From Burkholderiales bacterium (GTDB lineage Bacteria; Pseudomonadota; Gammaproteobacteria; Burkholderiales; Burkholderiaceae_C): a stretch of 64,000 nucleotides of DNA. Below are positions 28,129 through 37,040 of the stretch, one piece after another (the stretch's first letter is position 1; each line of letters opens with the position of its first letter). The DNA lies in the NCBI GenBank assembly GCA_947381415.1, contig CANCVB010000013.1, forward strand, positions 1-64,000, written 5' to 3'. The translations under genes were made by a program, and so were the position numbers. The notes under the pieces were generated by a model, which worked only from the letters and a program-made list of their open reading frames with translations, had not been told where the DNA came from and ran no database searches.

Positions 28129-29046
28129 ATGGAAATTGCTGTACTAATCCCTTGCTTTAATGAAGCACTATCAATTCAACAAGTTGTTTTAGATTTCAAA
28201 ACTTATTTGCCACAAGCAAAAATATACGTATACGATAACAACTCGACTGATAGAACTGCAATAATTGCCAAATCTGCTGGCGCCATTGTTAGAACAGAGT
28301 TGAAACAAGGGAAGGGTCATGTTGTATACAGAATGTTTGGGGATATAGATGCAGATTATTTCATCATGGTAGATGGCGATGGCACCTACGACATTTCTAT
28401 GGCTCCTCAAATCATCAATCTTTTGGTGAATGAGTGCTGTGACATGGTCAACGGTAAAAGAATTGAATCAGATACAGATAATTATCGGCAGGGACATCGT
28501 TTTGGAAATTGGTTACTTACTGGAATAGTAGCTTCCATATTTTCTGCACAATTTACCGATATGCTTTCAGGCTATAAGGGGTTTTCCAAGAAGTTTGTTA
28601 AATCATTTCCAAGTCTATCCAAGGGTTTCGAAATTGAAACCCAAATAACAATTCATGCATTAGAAATGAATTTACCAGTACGGGAGATTGAGACTAAGTA
28701 TGCAAACAGGACAGAGGGATCTGTCAGTAAATTAAACACATACAAAGATGGCTTTAAAATTCTTTACGCTATCCTGCTTTTGGTTATTCGTGAAAAGCCA
28801 TTTATATTTTTTGGAGGCATTTCTTTTCTATTGGCTTTCATAATGCTCATCCTCTTTATACCAATTTACAATCAATACCAACTAACTGGACTGGTTCCTA
28901 AATTTCCAACCTTAATTCTGATAGGCATGCTTGGCACATCAAGCTTGATATGTTTAGTGACAGGTTTAATTACCGAATCCTTAACCATGGCCAGAAAAGA
29001 ATTAAAACGTCTCGCCTATCTCTCCATTAAGCAAGTCTCAGAATAA
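28129..29046 (+). CDS. GtrB-like family 2 glycosyltransferase
   Basis: 305 residues. An N-terminal GT2 domain (LIPCFNEALSIQQVV, YVYDNNSTDRTA, VDGDGTYDI) is followed by two C-terminal helices (FFGGISFLLAFIMLILF and a second near residue 265), the layout of bactoprenol glucosyltransferases such as GtrB and of dolichol-phosphate-mannose synthases. Expected role: moving a sugar from a nucleotide donor to undecaprenyl phosphate. It completes the three-gene AT-rich island and ends 2-5 bp before dacB. Sugar identity unknown. Confidence 0.85.
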   Translation: MEIAVLIPCFNEALSIQQVVLDFKTYLPQAKIYVYDNNSTDRTAIIAKSAGAIVRTELKQGKGHVVYRMFGDIDADYFIMVDGDGTYDISMAPQIINLLVNECCDMVNGKRIESDTDNYRQGHRFGNWLLTGIVASIFSAQFTDMLSGYKGFSKKFVKSFPSLSKGFEIETQITIHALEMNLPVREIETKYANRTEGSVSKLNTYKDGFKILYAILLLVIREKPFIFFGGISFLLAFIMLILFIPIYNQYQLTGLVPKFPTLILIGMLGTSSLICLVTGLITESLTMARKELKRLAYLSIKQVSE

Positions 29047-29051
29047 AGGTG

Positions 29052-30446
29052 ATGCCTTTCCTCCGACTGATATTATTACTATGCTGTATTCAATCGCTTG
29101 AAGGATTAGCGCAATTACCCCCGCAAGTTCTCGATAAGCTGCAGCAAGCCTCTATCCCCCGCGAGGCCTTGAGCGTGGTGGTGCTGCCTTTGGGCGCGGG
29201 CGCAGCCAATCCCGCGCGCTTGAGCCACCAAGCCGATGTGCCGCGCAACCCCGCCTCGCTGATGAAATTGGTCACCACCAGCGCTGCCTTGGACCTGTTG
29301 GGGCCGGCCTATACATGGCGCACGCCAGTGGCGATCGATGGCGTGGTGCGCGACAGCGTGTTGCAAGGCAATGTCTACATCAAAGGCCAGGGCGATCCCA
29401 AAATCGGTGTGGAACAGCTGTGGTTGATCTTGCGCCGTTTGCAAGGCATGGGGATACAAAAAATCCAAGGCGACATGGTGCTGGACCGCACGGCCTTTGA
29501 CGTGGCAGCGCAAGACCCTGGCGGCTTTGACGGTGAGCCCTTGCGGCCCTACAACGCCGCGCCTGACGCGCTGCTGTTGGGCTACAAATCGTTTCTGATG
29601 CATTTTGTGCCCGACCCCGCCAACAAAGTGGCGCGTGTGCATGTGGAGCCCCCCTTGGCTGGCGTGCAGGTGCAAGCCAGCGTGCCGCTGTCGAGCGGTG
29701 ACTGCAGTGATTACCGCGCCAGCGTCAAAGCCGATTTTCAAAACCCCTTGCGCATCGGTTTTGCGGGCACATACCCATCGTCCTGCGTCGACAAAGTGTG
29801 GCCGGTGGCCTATGCCGATCCACCGCAATTTGCAGCGCGCGCGCTGCACGGCATGTGGTTGCAACTGGGTGGGCAACTCAGTGGCACGGTTCGCGAGGGC
29901 GCATTGCCGGCCAACCTCAAACCTTTGTGGTCGCACGAGTCACCCAGCTTGGCCGAGGTGGTGCGCGACATCAACAAGTTCAGCAACAACGTGATGGCTG
30001 AGCAGGTCTTTCTCACCCTGGGGTTGCAGCAGCGCGGCCTGGGGTCAACCGCCAACAGCCAAGCGGTGATGGAGGTTTGGTGGCATGCGCGTTTGGACCA
30101 CGAAGCGCCGCCCTTGATGGACAAAGGCTCAGGCCTGAGCCGAGAGGCGCGCATCACCCCCAAGGCCTTGGCCGCGTTGTTGCAATGGGTGTGGTTGCAA
30201 GCTTTCATGCCCGAGCTGATGTCGTCGTTGCCACTCACCGGTGTGGATGGCACGATGAAGCGCAGCAAAAGCAGCGCGTCTGCCCACTTGAAGACGGGCA
30301 GTTTGCGCGATGTGATGGGCGTGGCGGGTTATGTGGAAGGTGCGCAGGGCCAACGCCATGTGTTGGTGGCCATCGTCAACCATGCCAACGCCCACCAAGC
30401 CCGTCCCGTGATGGATGCACTGATCGACTGGACCGCAGGCAAATGA
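29052..30446 (+). CDS. dacB: D-Ala-D-Ala carboxypeptidase/endopeptidase (PBP4 type)
   Basis: Periplasmic peptidoglycan hydrolase of the S13 family, 464 residues with a signal peptide ending near LEGLA. Catalytic motifs are SLMK in NPASLMKLVTT, SNN in FSNNVMAEQ and KTG in LKTGSLRDV. The first roughly 100 bp are AT-richer than the rest, so the edge of the upstream island seems to fall inside the signal-peptide region. GTG at 29049 is an alternative start. It overlaps the following DMT transporter by four bases. Confidence 0.93.
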   Translation: MPFLRLILLLCCIQSLEGLAQLPPQVLDKLQQASIPREALSVVVLPLGAGAANPARLSHQADVPRNPASLMKLVTTSAALDLLGPAYTWRTPVAIDGVVRDSVLQGNVYIKGQGDPKIGVEQLWLILRRLQGMGIQKIQGDMVLDRTAFDVAAQDPGGFDGEPLRPYNAAPDALLLGYKSFLMHFVPDPANKVARVHVEPPLAGVQVQASVPLSSGDCSDYRASVKADFQNPLRIGFAGTYPSSCVDKVWPVAYADPPQFAARALHGMWLQLGGQLSGTVREGALPANLKPLWSHESPSLAEVVRDINKFSNNVMAEQVFLTLGLQQRGLGSTANSQAVMEVWWHARLDHEAPPLMDKGSGLSREARITPKALAALLQWVWLQAFMPELMSSLPLTGVDGTMKRSKSSASAHLKTGSLRDVMGVAGYVEGAQGQRHVLVAIVNHANAHQARPVMDALIDWTAGK

Positions 30447-31375
30447 GCGTGTTGGCCAGACTGCAAGCCCCACAGGGCCATGGCAGTGTGTTGGCCGTGT
30501 TTGCTGCAAGCTTATGGGGCATCTCTGGTGCGTGCGCGCAGTTTGTGTTCGAGCGACGCGGCGTCAGCATCGACTGGTTGGTCACGCTGCGCTTGCTCAT
30601 CGCCGGTGTGCTGCTGCTGCTTCTCTACGGCTGGCAATACCCTCATCGGCTGTGGTCGATATGGCGTCCCGCGCACAACGCGCGCGCGTTGCTGGCCTTT
30701 GGTGTGTTGGGCATGCTCGGCGTGCAGTACACCTACTTTGCGGTGATTGCGCATTCCAATGCGGCCGTGGGTACGGTGCTGCAATACCTGGGGCCCAGCG
30801 TGATTGCGCTGTACCTGATTGCCGTGCATCGGCGCTGGCCTTCTTGGCAAGAGGCATTGGCCATGCTGCTGGCCTTGGTCGGCACGCTGTTGTTGGTCAC
30901 CCATGGGGATTGGGGCGTCATGCACATCAGCATGGAGGCCTTGGGCTGGGGCTTGTCGTCGGCCTTGGCCTTGGCGTTTTACACCTTGCAGCCGGTCAGC
31001 TTGCTCAAGCGTCACGACTCGGCCTTGGTGGTCGGCTGGGGCATGTTGATAGGCGGCTTGGCCTATCTGGGCTTCAGCCCTGTGTGGATCGTGCCTGGCC
31101 AGTGGGATAGCGCCACATGGCTGGCCACCCTGTTTGTGGTGGTCTTGGGTACCTTGGTGCCGTTTTACTGCTATGTGTTGGCAGTTAAAAAAATCGGGCC
31201 GCAACGCACCAGTTTGTATGCGTGTGCGGAGCCTTTGTCGGCAAGCTTGGTGGCTGTGTGGTGGTTGGACGTGCCCTTTGGCTGGCTGGATGTGCTGGGC
31301 TCGCTGTGCATCGTCCTCACCATGTATGTGTTGGCGCGCTCCGAAACAACGACCTCAATCGACCAAGGCTTGTGA
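30443..31375 (+). CDS. EamA/DMT-family transporter
   Basis: 310 residues, ten helices, two EamA repeats: SLWGISGACAQFVFE in repeat 1, GVQYTYFAVIAHSNAAVGTVLQYLGPSVI (in part: NAAVGTVLQYLGPSV) and KKIGPQRTSLYACAEPLSA in repeat 2. The ATG overlaps the TGA of dacB, so it is coupled to it. Its end overlaps the convergent serine hydrolase by 21 bp. Substrate unknown. Confidence 0.9.
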   Translation: MSVLARLQAPQGHGSVLAVFAASLWGISGACAQFVFERRGVSIDWLVTLRLLIAGVLLLLLYGWQYPHRLWSIWRPAHNARALLAFGVLGMLGVQYTYFAVIAHSNAAVGTVLQYLGPSVIALYLIAVHRRWPSWQEALAMLLALVGTLLLVTHGDWGVMHISMEALGWGLSSALALAFYTLQPVSLLKRHDSALVVGWGMLIGGLAYLGFSPVWIVPGQWDSATWLATLFVVVLGTLVPFYCYVLAVKKIGPQRTSLYACAEPLSASLVAVWWLDVPFGWLDVLGSLCIVLTMYVLARSETTTSIDQGL

Positions 31376-32674
31376 CACCAAGGCCTTCAACAAGCGACGG
31401 TAGACAACCCGCGAAGGGCCGCTCGATTGGGTCATGAGCACGGCGCAGGTTTGCTCTTTGGGGTCGGCCCAAAAATACGTGCCGGCATAACCTGCCCACA
31501 TGAACTCACCGGCGCTGCCGTGAACCGCAGCCACGCCATCGGCTTGGCGTACCAAAAAGCCCAGGCCAAAGGTGTAACCCGGACTGCCCAGCAAGAGCTG
31601 ACCCGGTGACAGGGGCGTGGCAATGCTGCTGCCCAGGTGGTCCGAGGTCATGAGGCGCACCGTGGGGCGCGACACAATGCGCGCACCATCGAGCTGCCCG
31701 CCGTCCAGCATCGCTTGGCAAAACCGCAAATAATCACCCGCGGTGCTGACCGCGCCCGCGCCGCCCGAGTCGTTGCCAGGGGGCTTGCTCACATCAATGA
31801 GTTTCACCGTGGCACCGGTGGCGGGGTCTTGGGGGAAAGGCTCAGCCAGCCGTGGAAGTTGGGCCGCGCTGACCGCAAAGCCGGTGTCCTTCATCTTCAA
31901 AGGTTGGAACAGCCGCGCTTGCAAAAAATCACCCAAGCGCTGCCCCGTCACCGCTTCGATCACCCGCCCTTGCACATCGACCGACAGGCTGTATTCCCAA
32001 ACCGTGCCAGGCTGTTGGGCAAGTGGCGCTTTGCCCAAGCGCTCGACCATCTCGGCGCTGCTGGGTGTGCGTGCATCAAAGTCGGTACTGGGTTGGTAAA
32101 TCCCCGCTTGGGTGTAAGCGTCTTTCACCAAGGTGTTTTTGGTTAACTCGCCATAGGCCAGACCCGAGGTGTGGCGCAGCAGATCTTGGATGGTGGGCTC
32201 TTTGTTGGCGGGCACCAGTTTGAAGCTCGTGCCGTTGTAGGGCGCGTCCAGCGAAGCCACGCTGACCATGGGGCTCTTGAATGTGGGCAGGTATTTCGAG
32301 ACAGGGTCGGTGAGTTGCACTTTGCCGTCTTCCACCAACATCATCAAGGCCGTGGAAACCATGGGCTTGGTCATGGAGTAAATGCGAAACAGCGAATCAA
32401 TTTGCATGGGTGCATCGCTGCCGTTGTTGAGCTTGCCAAAGGCCTGTGCATAAACCAATTTGCCTTTGCGCGCCAGCATCACCACCGCGCCTGGCAAACG
32501 CTTTTGCGCCACCTCGGCTTGCATGCTTTGCGAAATTTTTTCCAAGCGTTGGGAGGACACGCCGACCGACTCGGGGCTGGCCACAGGCAAGGCTTGCGAC
32601 CAAGCCATACCGACATGAAAAAACGCGGCGCTGACAAGCAAAGCCAAAGCACGTTGTGGTGAACCCGTTTGCAT
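31355..32674 (-). CDS. Beta-lactamase-fold serine hydrolase
   Basis: Secreted esterase or peptidase of the beta-lactamase-related family (class C / EstB type), 439 residues with a signal peptide (ALALLVSAAFFHVGMAWSQA). The nucleophile motif is SMTK in RIYSMTKPMVS, the tyrosine motif YSL in WEYSLSVDVQGRVIE, and the third motif HGSAGEF near the C-terminus, in place of KTG. Such enzymes are usually esterases or D-amino-acid peptidases rather than true beta-lactamases. Substrate not predictable. Confidence 0.85.
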   Translation of the reverse strand: MQTGSPQRALALLVSAAFFHVGMAWSQALPVASPESVGVSSQRLEKISQSMQAEVAQKRLPGAVVMLARKGKLVYAQAFGKLNNGSDAPMQIDSLFRIYSMTKPMVSTALMMLVEDGKVQLTDPVSKYLPTFKSPMVSVASLDAPYNGTSFKLVPANKEPTIQDLLRHTSGLAYGELTKNTLVKDAYTQAGIYQPSTDFDARTPSSAEMVERLGKAPLAQQPGTVWEYSLSVDVQGRVIEAVTGQRLGDFLQARLFQPLKMKDTGFAVSAAQLPRLAEPFPQDPATGATVKLIDVSKPPGNDSGGAGAVSTAGDYLRFCQAMLDGGQLDGARIVSRPTVRLMTSDHLGSSIATPLSPGQLLLGSPGYTFGLGFLVRQADGVAAVHGSAGEFMWAGYAGTYFWADPKEQTCAVLMTQSSGPSRVVYRRLLKALVSQALVD

Positions 32675-32731
32675 ATCTAATCTCCTGAAGCATGGAATCG
32701 CATGCGCGCCATTATGGGCGCAGACAGGGGT

Positions 32732-33766
32732 TCAGTCGCAACCTTGCATCTCGTGGGTCAGGCAGTCGTTGGCCCATGCCAGCGCCAGCGCCACTTGGTC
32801 GGCCGACAGGCTGGGGGCCAAAAGCGCATGGTTGCGCAAGGCCAAACGGTTGCCTTGCGCCGCGGCCAAGCTGATCCAGGCCTGGGCCTTGACCATGTAC
32901 CGAGGCACGCCCAAGCCATTGGCGTACATGGCCCCTAAGTTGGACTGGGCCACCGCCTCGCCCTGCTGCGCGGCCAGGCGGTACCAATGCACCGCTTGCG
33001 CACGGTCTTGCATCACGCCCAAGCCTTTGTCGTAAATCACGCCCAGGTTGGACTGTGAATTGGGCTCATCCTGTGCCGCTGACAAACGAAACCAGCCCAG
33101 CGCCTCGCTGTCGCTTTGGGCCACCCCAAAGCCTTTGCTGTACATCACACCCAGGTTGTTTTGGGCGTTGGCATGCCCTTGTGCCGCCGCCAAACGAAAC
33201 CAGTAGAGGGCTTCCTTGGGGTCGGCGTCCACGCCCGTGCCTTCCTTGTACATCACCCCCAAGTTGTTTTGCGCGCCGGCGTGGCCTTGGGTGGCCGCGC
33301 GGCGAAACCAACGCATGGCCTCGGTGTTGTCGGGCATCACGCCCGAGCCCGAGACATACAACAAGCCGATGTTGAACTCCGCTTTCACATTCTGTTGGGC
33401 CGCCGCCAAGGCGTACCACTTGATGGCCTTGACAAAGTCTTGCGCCACCCCGTCGCCGGTTTCATACATCACGCCCAAGTCGTTTTGAGCCACCGCCCCG
33501 CCCTTGGCCGCGGCCAGCCGATACCACTTCAGGGCTTGCGCATCGCTTTGCAACACACCGTGCCCCAAGGAATAGCTGTCGCCCAACATGGTTTGCGCCC
33601 AAGCCTCGCCTTGCAGGGCTTGGCCCTGGGTGATGCTCAGCTCGGCGGCATAGTCCTCGCGCTCATTGGCGGCTTCGGCTTGGCCCTTGATCACTGCGTG
33701 GGTGGGACCCGAGAGCAGGGCAAAGAACATCAGGGGCAAGAACAGGGCCAGCAGCTTGGTTTTCAA
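32732..33766 (-). CDS. Secreted Sel1-repeat protein
   Basis: 344 residues with a signal peptide (LLALFLPLMFFALLSGPTHA). At least seven Sel1-like repeats of 36 residues follow, each with the pattern AQ(N/S)NLGVMY-GxGV-D-EA--WFRLAA. Sel1 solenoids act as protein-binding scaffolds, often in envelope stress or wall-associated complexes. It lies between a serine hydrolase and ampG but is transcribed separately from both as far as spacing shows. Partner unknown. Confidence 0.88.
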   Translation of the reverse strand: MKTKLLALFLPLMFFALLSGPTHAVIKGQAEAANEREDYAAELSITQGQALQGEAWAQTMLGDSYSLGHGVLQSDAQALKWYRLAAAKGGAVAQNDLGVMYETGDGVAQDFVKAIKWYALAAAQQNVKAEFNIGLLYVSGSGVMPDNTEAMRWFRRAATQGHAGAQNNLGVMYKEGTGVDADPKEALYWFRLAAAQGHANAQNNLGVMYSKGFGVAQSDSEALGWFRLSAAQDEPNSQSNLGVIYDKGLGVMQDRAQAVHWYRLAAQQGEAVAQSNLGAMYANGLGVPRYMVKAQAWISLAAAQGNRLALRNHALLAPSLSADQVALALAWANDCLTHEMQGCD

Positions 33767-33838
33767 GGGGTGTACTCAGGTGGCGCTCTGACGTGTGCCC
33801 TGGGGATGCGGCCTTGGCGCAGATGCGCTGCAACCAGT

Positions 33839-33859
33839 ATCCCCAGCATGGCTGGGGGA
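33839..33859. repeat. Inverted repeat in the ampG-Sel1 gap
   Basis: CCCCAGC (33841-33847) pairs with GCTGGGG (33851-33857) around ATG, with an extra A-T pair outside. It lies about 85 bp past the ampG stop and upstream of the Sel1 gene. No T-run follows on either strand, so a classical terminator is doubtful. The rest of this 176-bp gap shows nothing else. Confidence 0.35.
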
Positions 33860-33942
33860 TGGTGTGCGCGGCATCAAGCTTGCAGAAAGCAGGCCACGAA
33901 ACTACTTGCTTGCTCGCTTTTGCCCCTTGCTTCGCAACGGCC

Positions 33943-35274
33943 TCAGTGTGTCGCGTGGTAACGCCCCGCCAACCACACCAGCAGCAGCACCGGCAGACCC
34001 AAGAGCGCGGTGCCGGTGAAAAACCAGGCATAGCCCGCAGCGTCCACCGCCACGCCCGAAAAGCCTGCCAGAAATTTGGGCAACAACAGCATCAGCGAGC
34101 TGAACAAGGCGTACTGTGTGGCCGAGTACTGCACATTGGTGAGCGAGGACAAATAGGCAATGAAGGCGGCCGACGCGATGCCGCTGGCCAGGTTGTCTGC
34201 CGACACCACGGCAATCAGCGCGTACACATCGTGGCCGTGCAGCGCCAGCCAAGCAAACAGCAAATTGGTCAAGGCGCTCAAGACCGCGCCCAGCATCAAG
34301 ACACGCATCACGCCCAAGCGCAGCACCATGGCCCCGCCCACGAAGGCGCCCACCAGCGTCATCAGCACCCCATAGAGTTTGGTGACGGTGGCCACTTCCT
34401 CTTTGCTGTAGCCCATGTCCACATAAAACGGGTTGGCCATGATGCCCATGACGATGTCGCTGATGCGGTAGGTGCCAATCAGGGCCAACAGCAACACCGC
34501 ATGCCAACGGTAGCGCCGCACAAACTCGCCAAAGGGCGCCAGCACCGCCACTTGCAACCATTGCGGCAAGCTGTGTGCAGGCGGCAGTTCGGTGTGGGCC
34601 GGTTCTTTGGACCACAACACCGTCACCATGCCCACGGCCATCGACAAGGCCATGGCCGTGTAGGCCACGCCCCAGGCCGCGTCTTGGTAGGTGCCCGCAG
34701 GCAAGCCCCCGACCTCGGCACGCGCGGCGATCCAAAACACACCCGCACCCGCCCAAATCATGGCCAAGCGGTAACCGGTTTGGTAGCTGGCGGCCAGCAC
34801 CGCTTGCAGCCGTGCTTGGGCCGACTCGATGCGAAACGCGTCCAGCGCGATGTCTTGCGTGGCCGAACCGACAGCGGCCAGCAGGGCAAAACCCACCAAG
34901 GGGCTGAGCGCGTCCTGCGGGTTGCTCCAGGCCATGCCCAACAGCCCCGCCACCACCGCGATTTGGGCCAGCAGCAACCAACTGCGGCGTCGCCCCATCA
35001 AGGGGGTCAACACCGGAATGCTCAATCGGTCCACCAGCGGTGCCCAAGCCCATTTGAAGCCATAGGCCAAACCCACCCAACTGAGAAACCCGATGGTCGC
35101 GCGGTCAATGCCTGCTTCGCGCAAGCGAAAACTCAGGGTGCCCAACACCAACAACAAGGGCAAACCTGCCGAAAAGCCCAAAGCCAGCATGCGCAGGCTC
35201 GACGGGCTGAGGTAGATCAACAAAGTGTCTTGCCATGTCGGCAGCTTGGCTGGGGAAGTTGGGTTATCGTTCAT
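33943..35274 (-). CDS. ampG: Muropeptide permease AmpG
   Basis: MFS-type importer of GlcNAc-anhydro-MurNAc peptides for wall recycling, 443 residues, twelve or more helices. The opening LRMLALGFSAGLPLLLVLGTLSFRL (in part: GFSAGLPLLLVLGTLS), FLSWVGLAYGFKWAWAPLVD, and MGRRRSW are characteristic. SATQDIALDAFRIE in helix 4-5 is another AmpG hallmark. With dacB and the serine hydrolase nearby it forms a loose group of wall-related genes. Divergent from the M48 protease by about 40 bp. Confidence 0.92.
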   Translation of the reverse strand: MNDNPTSPAKLPTWQDTLLIYLSPSSLRMLALGFSAGLPLLLVLGTLSFRLREAGIDRATIGFLSWVGLAYGFKWAWAPLVDRLSIPVLTPLMGRRRSWLLLAQIAVVAGLLGMAWSNPQDALSPLVGFALLAAVGSATQDIALDAFRIESAQARLQAVLAASYQTGYRLAMIWAGAGVFWIAARAEVGGLPAGTYQDAAWGVAYTAMALSMAVGMVTVLWSKEPAHTELPPAHSLPQWLQVAVLAPFGEFVRRYRWHAVLLLALIGTYRISDIVMGIMANPFYVDMGYSKEEVATVTKLYGVLMTLVGAFVGGAMVLRLGVMRVLMLGAVLSALTNLLFAWLALHGHDVYALIAVVSADNLASGIASAAFIAYLSSLTNVQYSATQYALFSSLMLLLPKFLAGFSGVAVDAAGYAWFFTGTALLGLPVLLLVWLAGRYHATH

Positions 35275-35313
35275 ACCCTTGTATTGTCATCGCCTTGAAC
35301 GCGGTTTGAACCT

Positions 35314-36144
35314 ATGTTGACCAAACGTGCTTTTTTTCACCACTGTGCCTTTTGCGTCGCCGGTGTGTACAGCTTGGATGCACTGGCCCGCGATGGTGTC
35401 GAGGTGGGCAAGACCTCGAACTTTGCCAAGCTGGTTCCCGCTGGCGAAGTGGAAGCCTCCGCCAAAACACAGTACAACCAGATGCTCAAGCAAGCGTCTG
35501 AAAAAAACGCGCTCGCGCCTGACGACCATCCGCAGGTGATTCGCTTGCGGGCCATCGCCGAGCGACTGGTTCCCTTCAGCTACGAGTGGAACCCGCGCGC
35601 CAAAGACTGGGATTGGCGGGTCAACCTGATTGGCTCCGATCAGGTCAATGCGTTTTGCATGCCCGGGGGCAAGATCGCTTTTTTTAACGGCATCTTGAAA
35701 AAACTCGAACTCACTGACGATGAAGTGGCCATGGTCATGGGCCATGAAATCGCCCACGCCTTGCGCGAGCATGCGCGCGAACGCATGGGCAAAAGCATGG
35801 CCACCAACACCTTGTCCAAGATTGGCGGTGCGTTGGCTTCGGTGTATTTGGGTGTAGACCCTCGCGTGACCGATGCGGTGGCCCAGCAAGGCGCCAACCT
35901 GATCAACCTCAAGTTCAGCCGCGAAGATGAAACCGAGGCCGATTTGGTGGGCATGGAACTGGCAGCCCGCGCGGGTTTCAATCCCCGCGCTGGCATCAGT
36001 TTGTGGCAAAAAATGAGCGCCACCAACAAAGGTGCGCCACCGCAGTGGCTCAGCACCCACCCCTCGGGCAACACCCGCATCAAAGACATCGAGGCCAATT
36101 TGTCCAAGGTCGAGCCCCTGTATGAGCGGGCCAAACAGCCCTGA
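35314..36144 (+). CDS. M48-family metalloprotease
   Basis: Periplasmic zinc protease of 276 residues, related to the Oma1/BepA/LoiP group that degrades misfolded envelope proteins. The zinc site is HEIAH in VMGHEIAHALREH, with the third ligand in EDETEADLVGMELAARAG. A short hydrophobic N-terminus (FFHHCAFCVAGVYSLDALA) is probably a signal or lipoprotein-like leader, although it lacks a clear lipobox. C-terminal TPR repeats of BepA are absent. Confidence 0.88.
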   Translation: MLTKRAFFHHCAFCVAGVYSLDALARDGVEVGKTSNFAKLVPAGEVEASAKTQYNQMLKQASEKNALAPDDHPQVIRLRAIAERLVPFSYEWNPRAKDWDWRVNLIGSDQVNAFCMPGGKIAFFNGILKKLELTDDEVAMVMGHEIAHALREHARERMGKSMATNTLSKIGGALASVYLGVDPRVTDAVAQQGANLINLKFSREDETEADLVGMELAARAGFNPRAGISLWQKMSATNKGAPPQWLSTHPSGNTRIKDIEANLSKVEPLYERAKQP

Positions 36145-36149
36145 CAGTC

Positions 36150-36941
36150 TTAGTTTTTCCCGCCGGTGAAGGTTCCTGTGATGTCAGATGTTGAGCCACC
36201 TTCAACAACTGTGCCAGTGATTGCGCCATTTGTTTTGAAACTGCTGTCGATCGTTCCTTTCAAAGTGGCAGAAACTACCGCAGGTGTTAGCCCATCATTG
36301 CCAGACAGAGTGAAGGTAGCGCTTGAAGGGTCTGGATTCAGTGACAGCTGACCTTGGCACTTCACCAAGTTTCCTACTTTGCACTTAAACATTTTCCCGG
36401 TCACATCGACACTGAAATGGCCATGGGTTGTATCTGGTGCGCCATTGACCGTGGTTGTGGCTGTGACGCCATACACCCCCGCGAACTTAGCCATGTTTGT
36501 GTCAAGAAGGCTCGATTTGATGCCGCCAAATTTCCCTGAGAACGCTGCACCGCTGTCTGTTCCACTGATGGTTCCAGCAATAAGCGCGTTGGTGTCTGTA
36601 GAGCTGGGAGAACTCGTGCTGGTGCCTGTAAAGGTGACCGTGCTTGTTCCCGCGGTATTTTCGCCATCAACAGCCAAGATGTTGTCCTTCAGTTGGCCTT
36701 TGCACTTTGAAATGTCCCCCACACTGCACTGGGTCACTGCACCGCTGCTGTCAAAGGTGAAAGTACCTACATAGGCGCCAGGCATCACACCTGAAGCACC
36801 TGCCACGGCGGTAAAGGTGTAAGCGGTGCCGCCCCCGCCGCCGGTTCCGTTTCCTAAGTCACCGCCGCCCCCGCCACAGGCCGTCAAAACGCCCAGCACC
36901 GCGATCGCGGCCAGTTGAAAAAATCGTGTTTGATAAAGCAT
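36150..36941 (-). CDS. Putative lipoprotein with two repeats
   Basis: 263 residues, family not recognised. The lipobox LTAC is followed by a Gly-rich stretch. Two domains of about 110 residues each hold a paired-cysteine segment: SVGDISKCKGQL in the first and KVGNLVKCQGQL in the second, with Ser/Thr/Gly-rich beta-like text around them. A GGGGTGGG purine stretch lies before the ATG at 36941. It converges on the M48 protease gene six bases away. Likely outer-membrane-anchored; role unknown. Confidence 0.7.
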   Translation of the reverse strand: MLYQTRFFQLAAIAVLGVLTACGGGGGDLGNGTGGGGGTAYTFTAVAGASGVMPGAYVGTFTFDSSGAVTQCSVGDISKCKGQLKDNILAVDGENTAGTSTVTFTGTSTSSPSSTDTNALIAGTISGTDSGAAFSGKFGGIKSSLLDTNMAKFAGVYGVTATTTVNGAPDTTHGHFSVDVTGKMFKCKVGNLVKCQGQLSLNPDPSSATFTLSGNDGLTPAVVSATLKGTIDSSFKTNGAITGTVVEGGSTSDITGTFTGGKN

Positions 36942-37040
36942 ACCCACCCCGTGAAAGCAAATGAAGAGTGTTAGTATTTGCGGCCACCGCCTATAAATCT
37001 TCACCCTTTTGGGTGATGTCTGCACAGGGAAACATCCGTC

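Noticed and set aside
25156-29046. AT-rich island as a prophage serotype-conversion cassette
   Set aside because: The gtr-like set resembles phage cassettes, but no integrase, attachment repeat or phage gene is visible at either end.
33841-33857. Hairpin after ampG as a terminator
   Set aside because: Good stem, but no T-run on either strand; kept only as an inverted repeat.
33793-35298. 501-codon open frame antisense to ampG
   Set aside because: Low-complexity His/Gln/Arg-rich translation with no family features; ampG on the opposite strand explains the openness.
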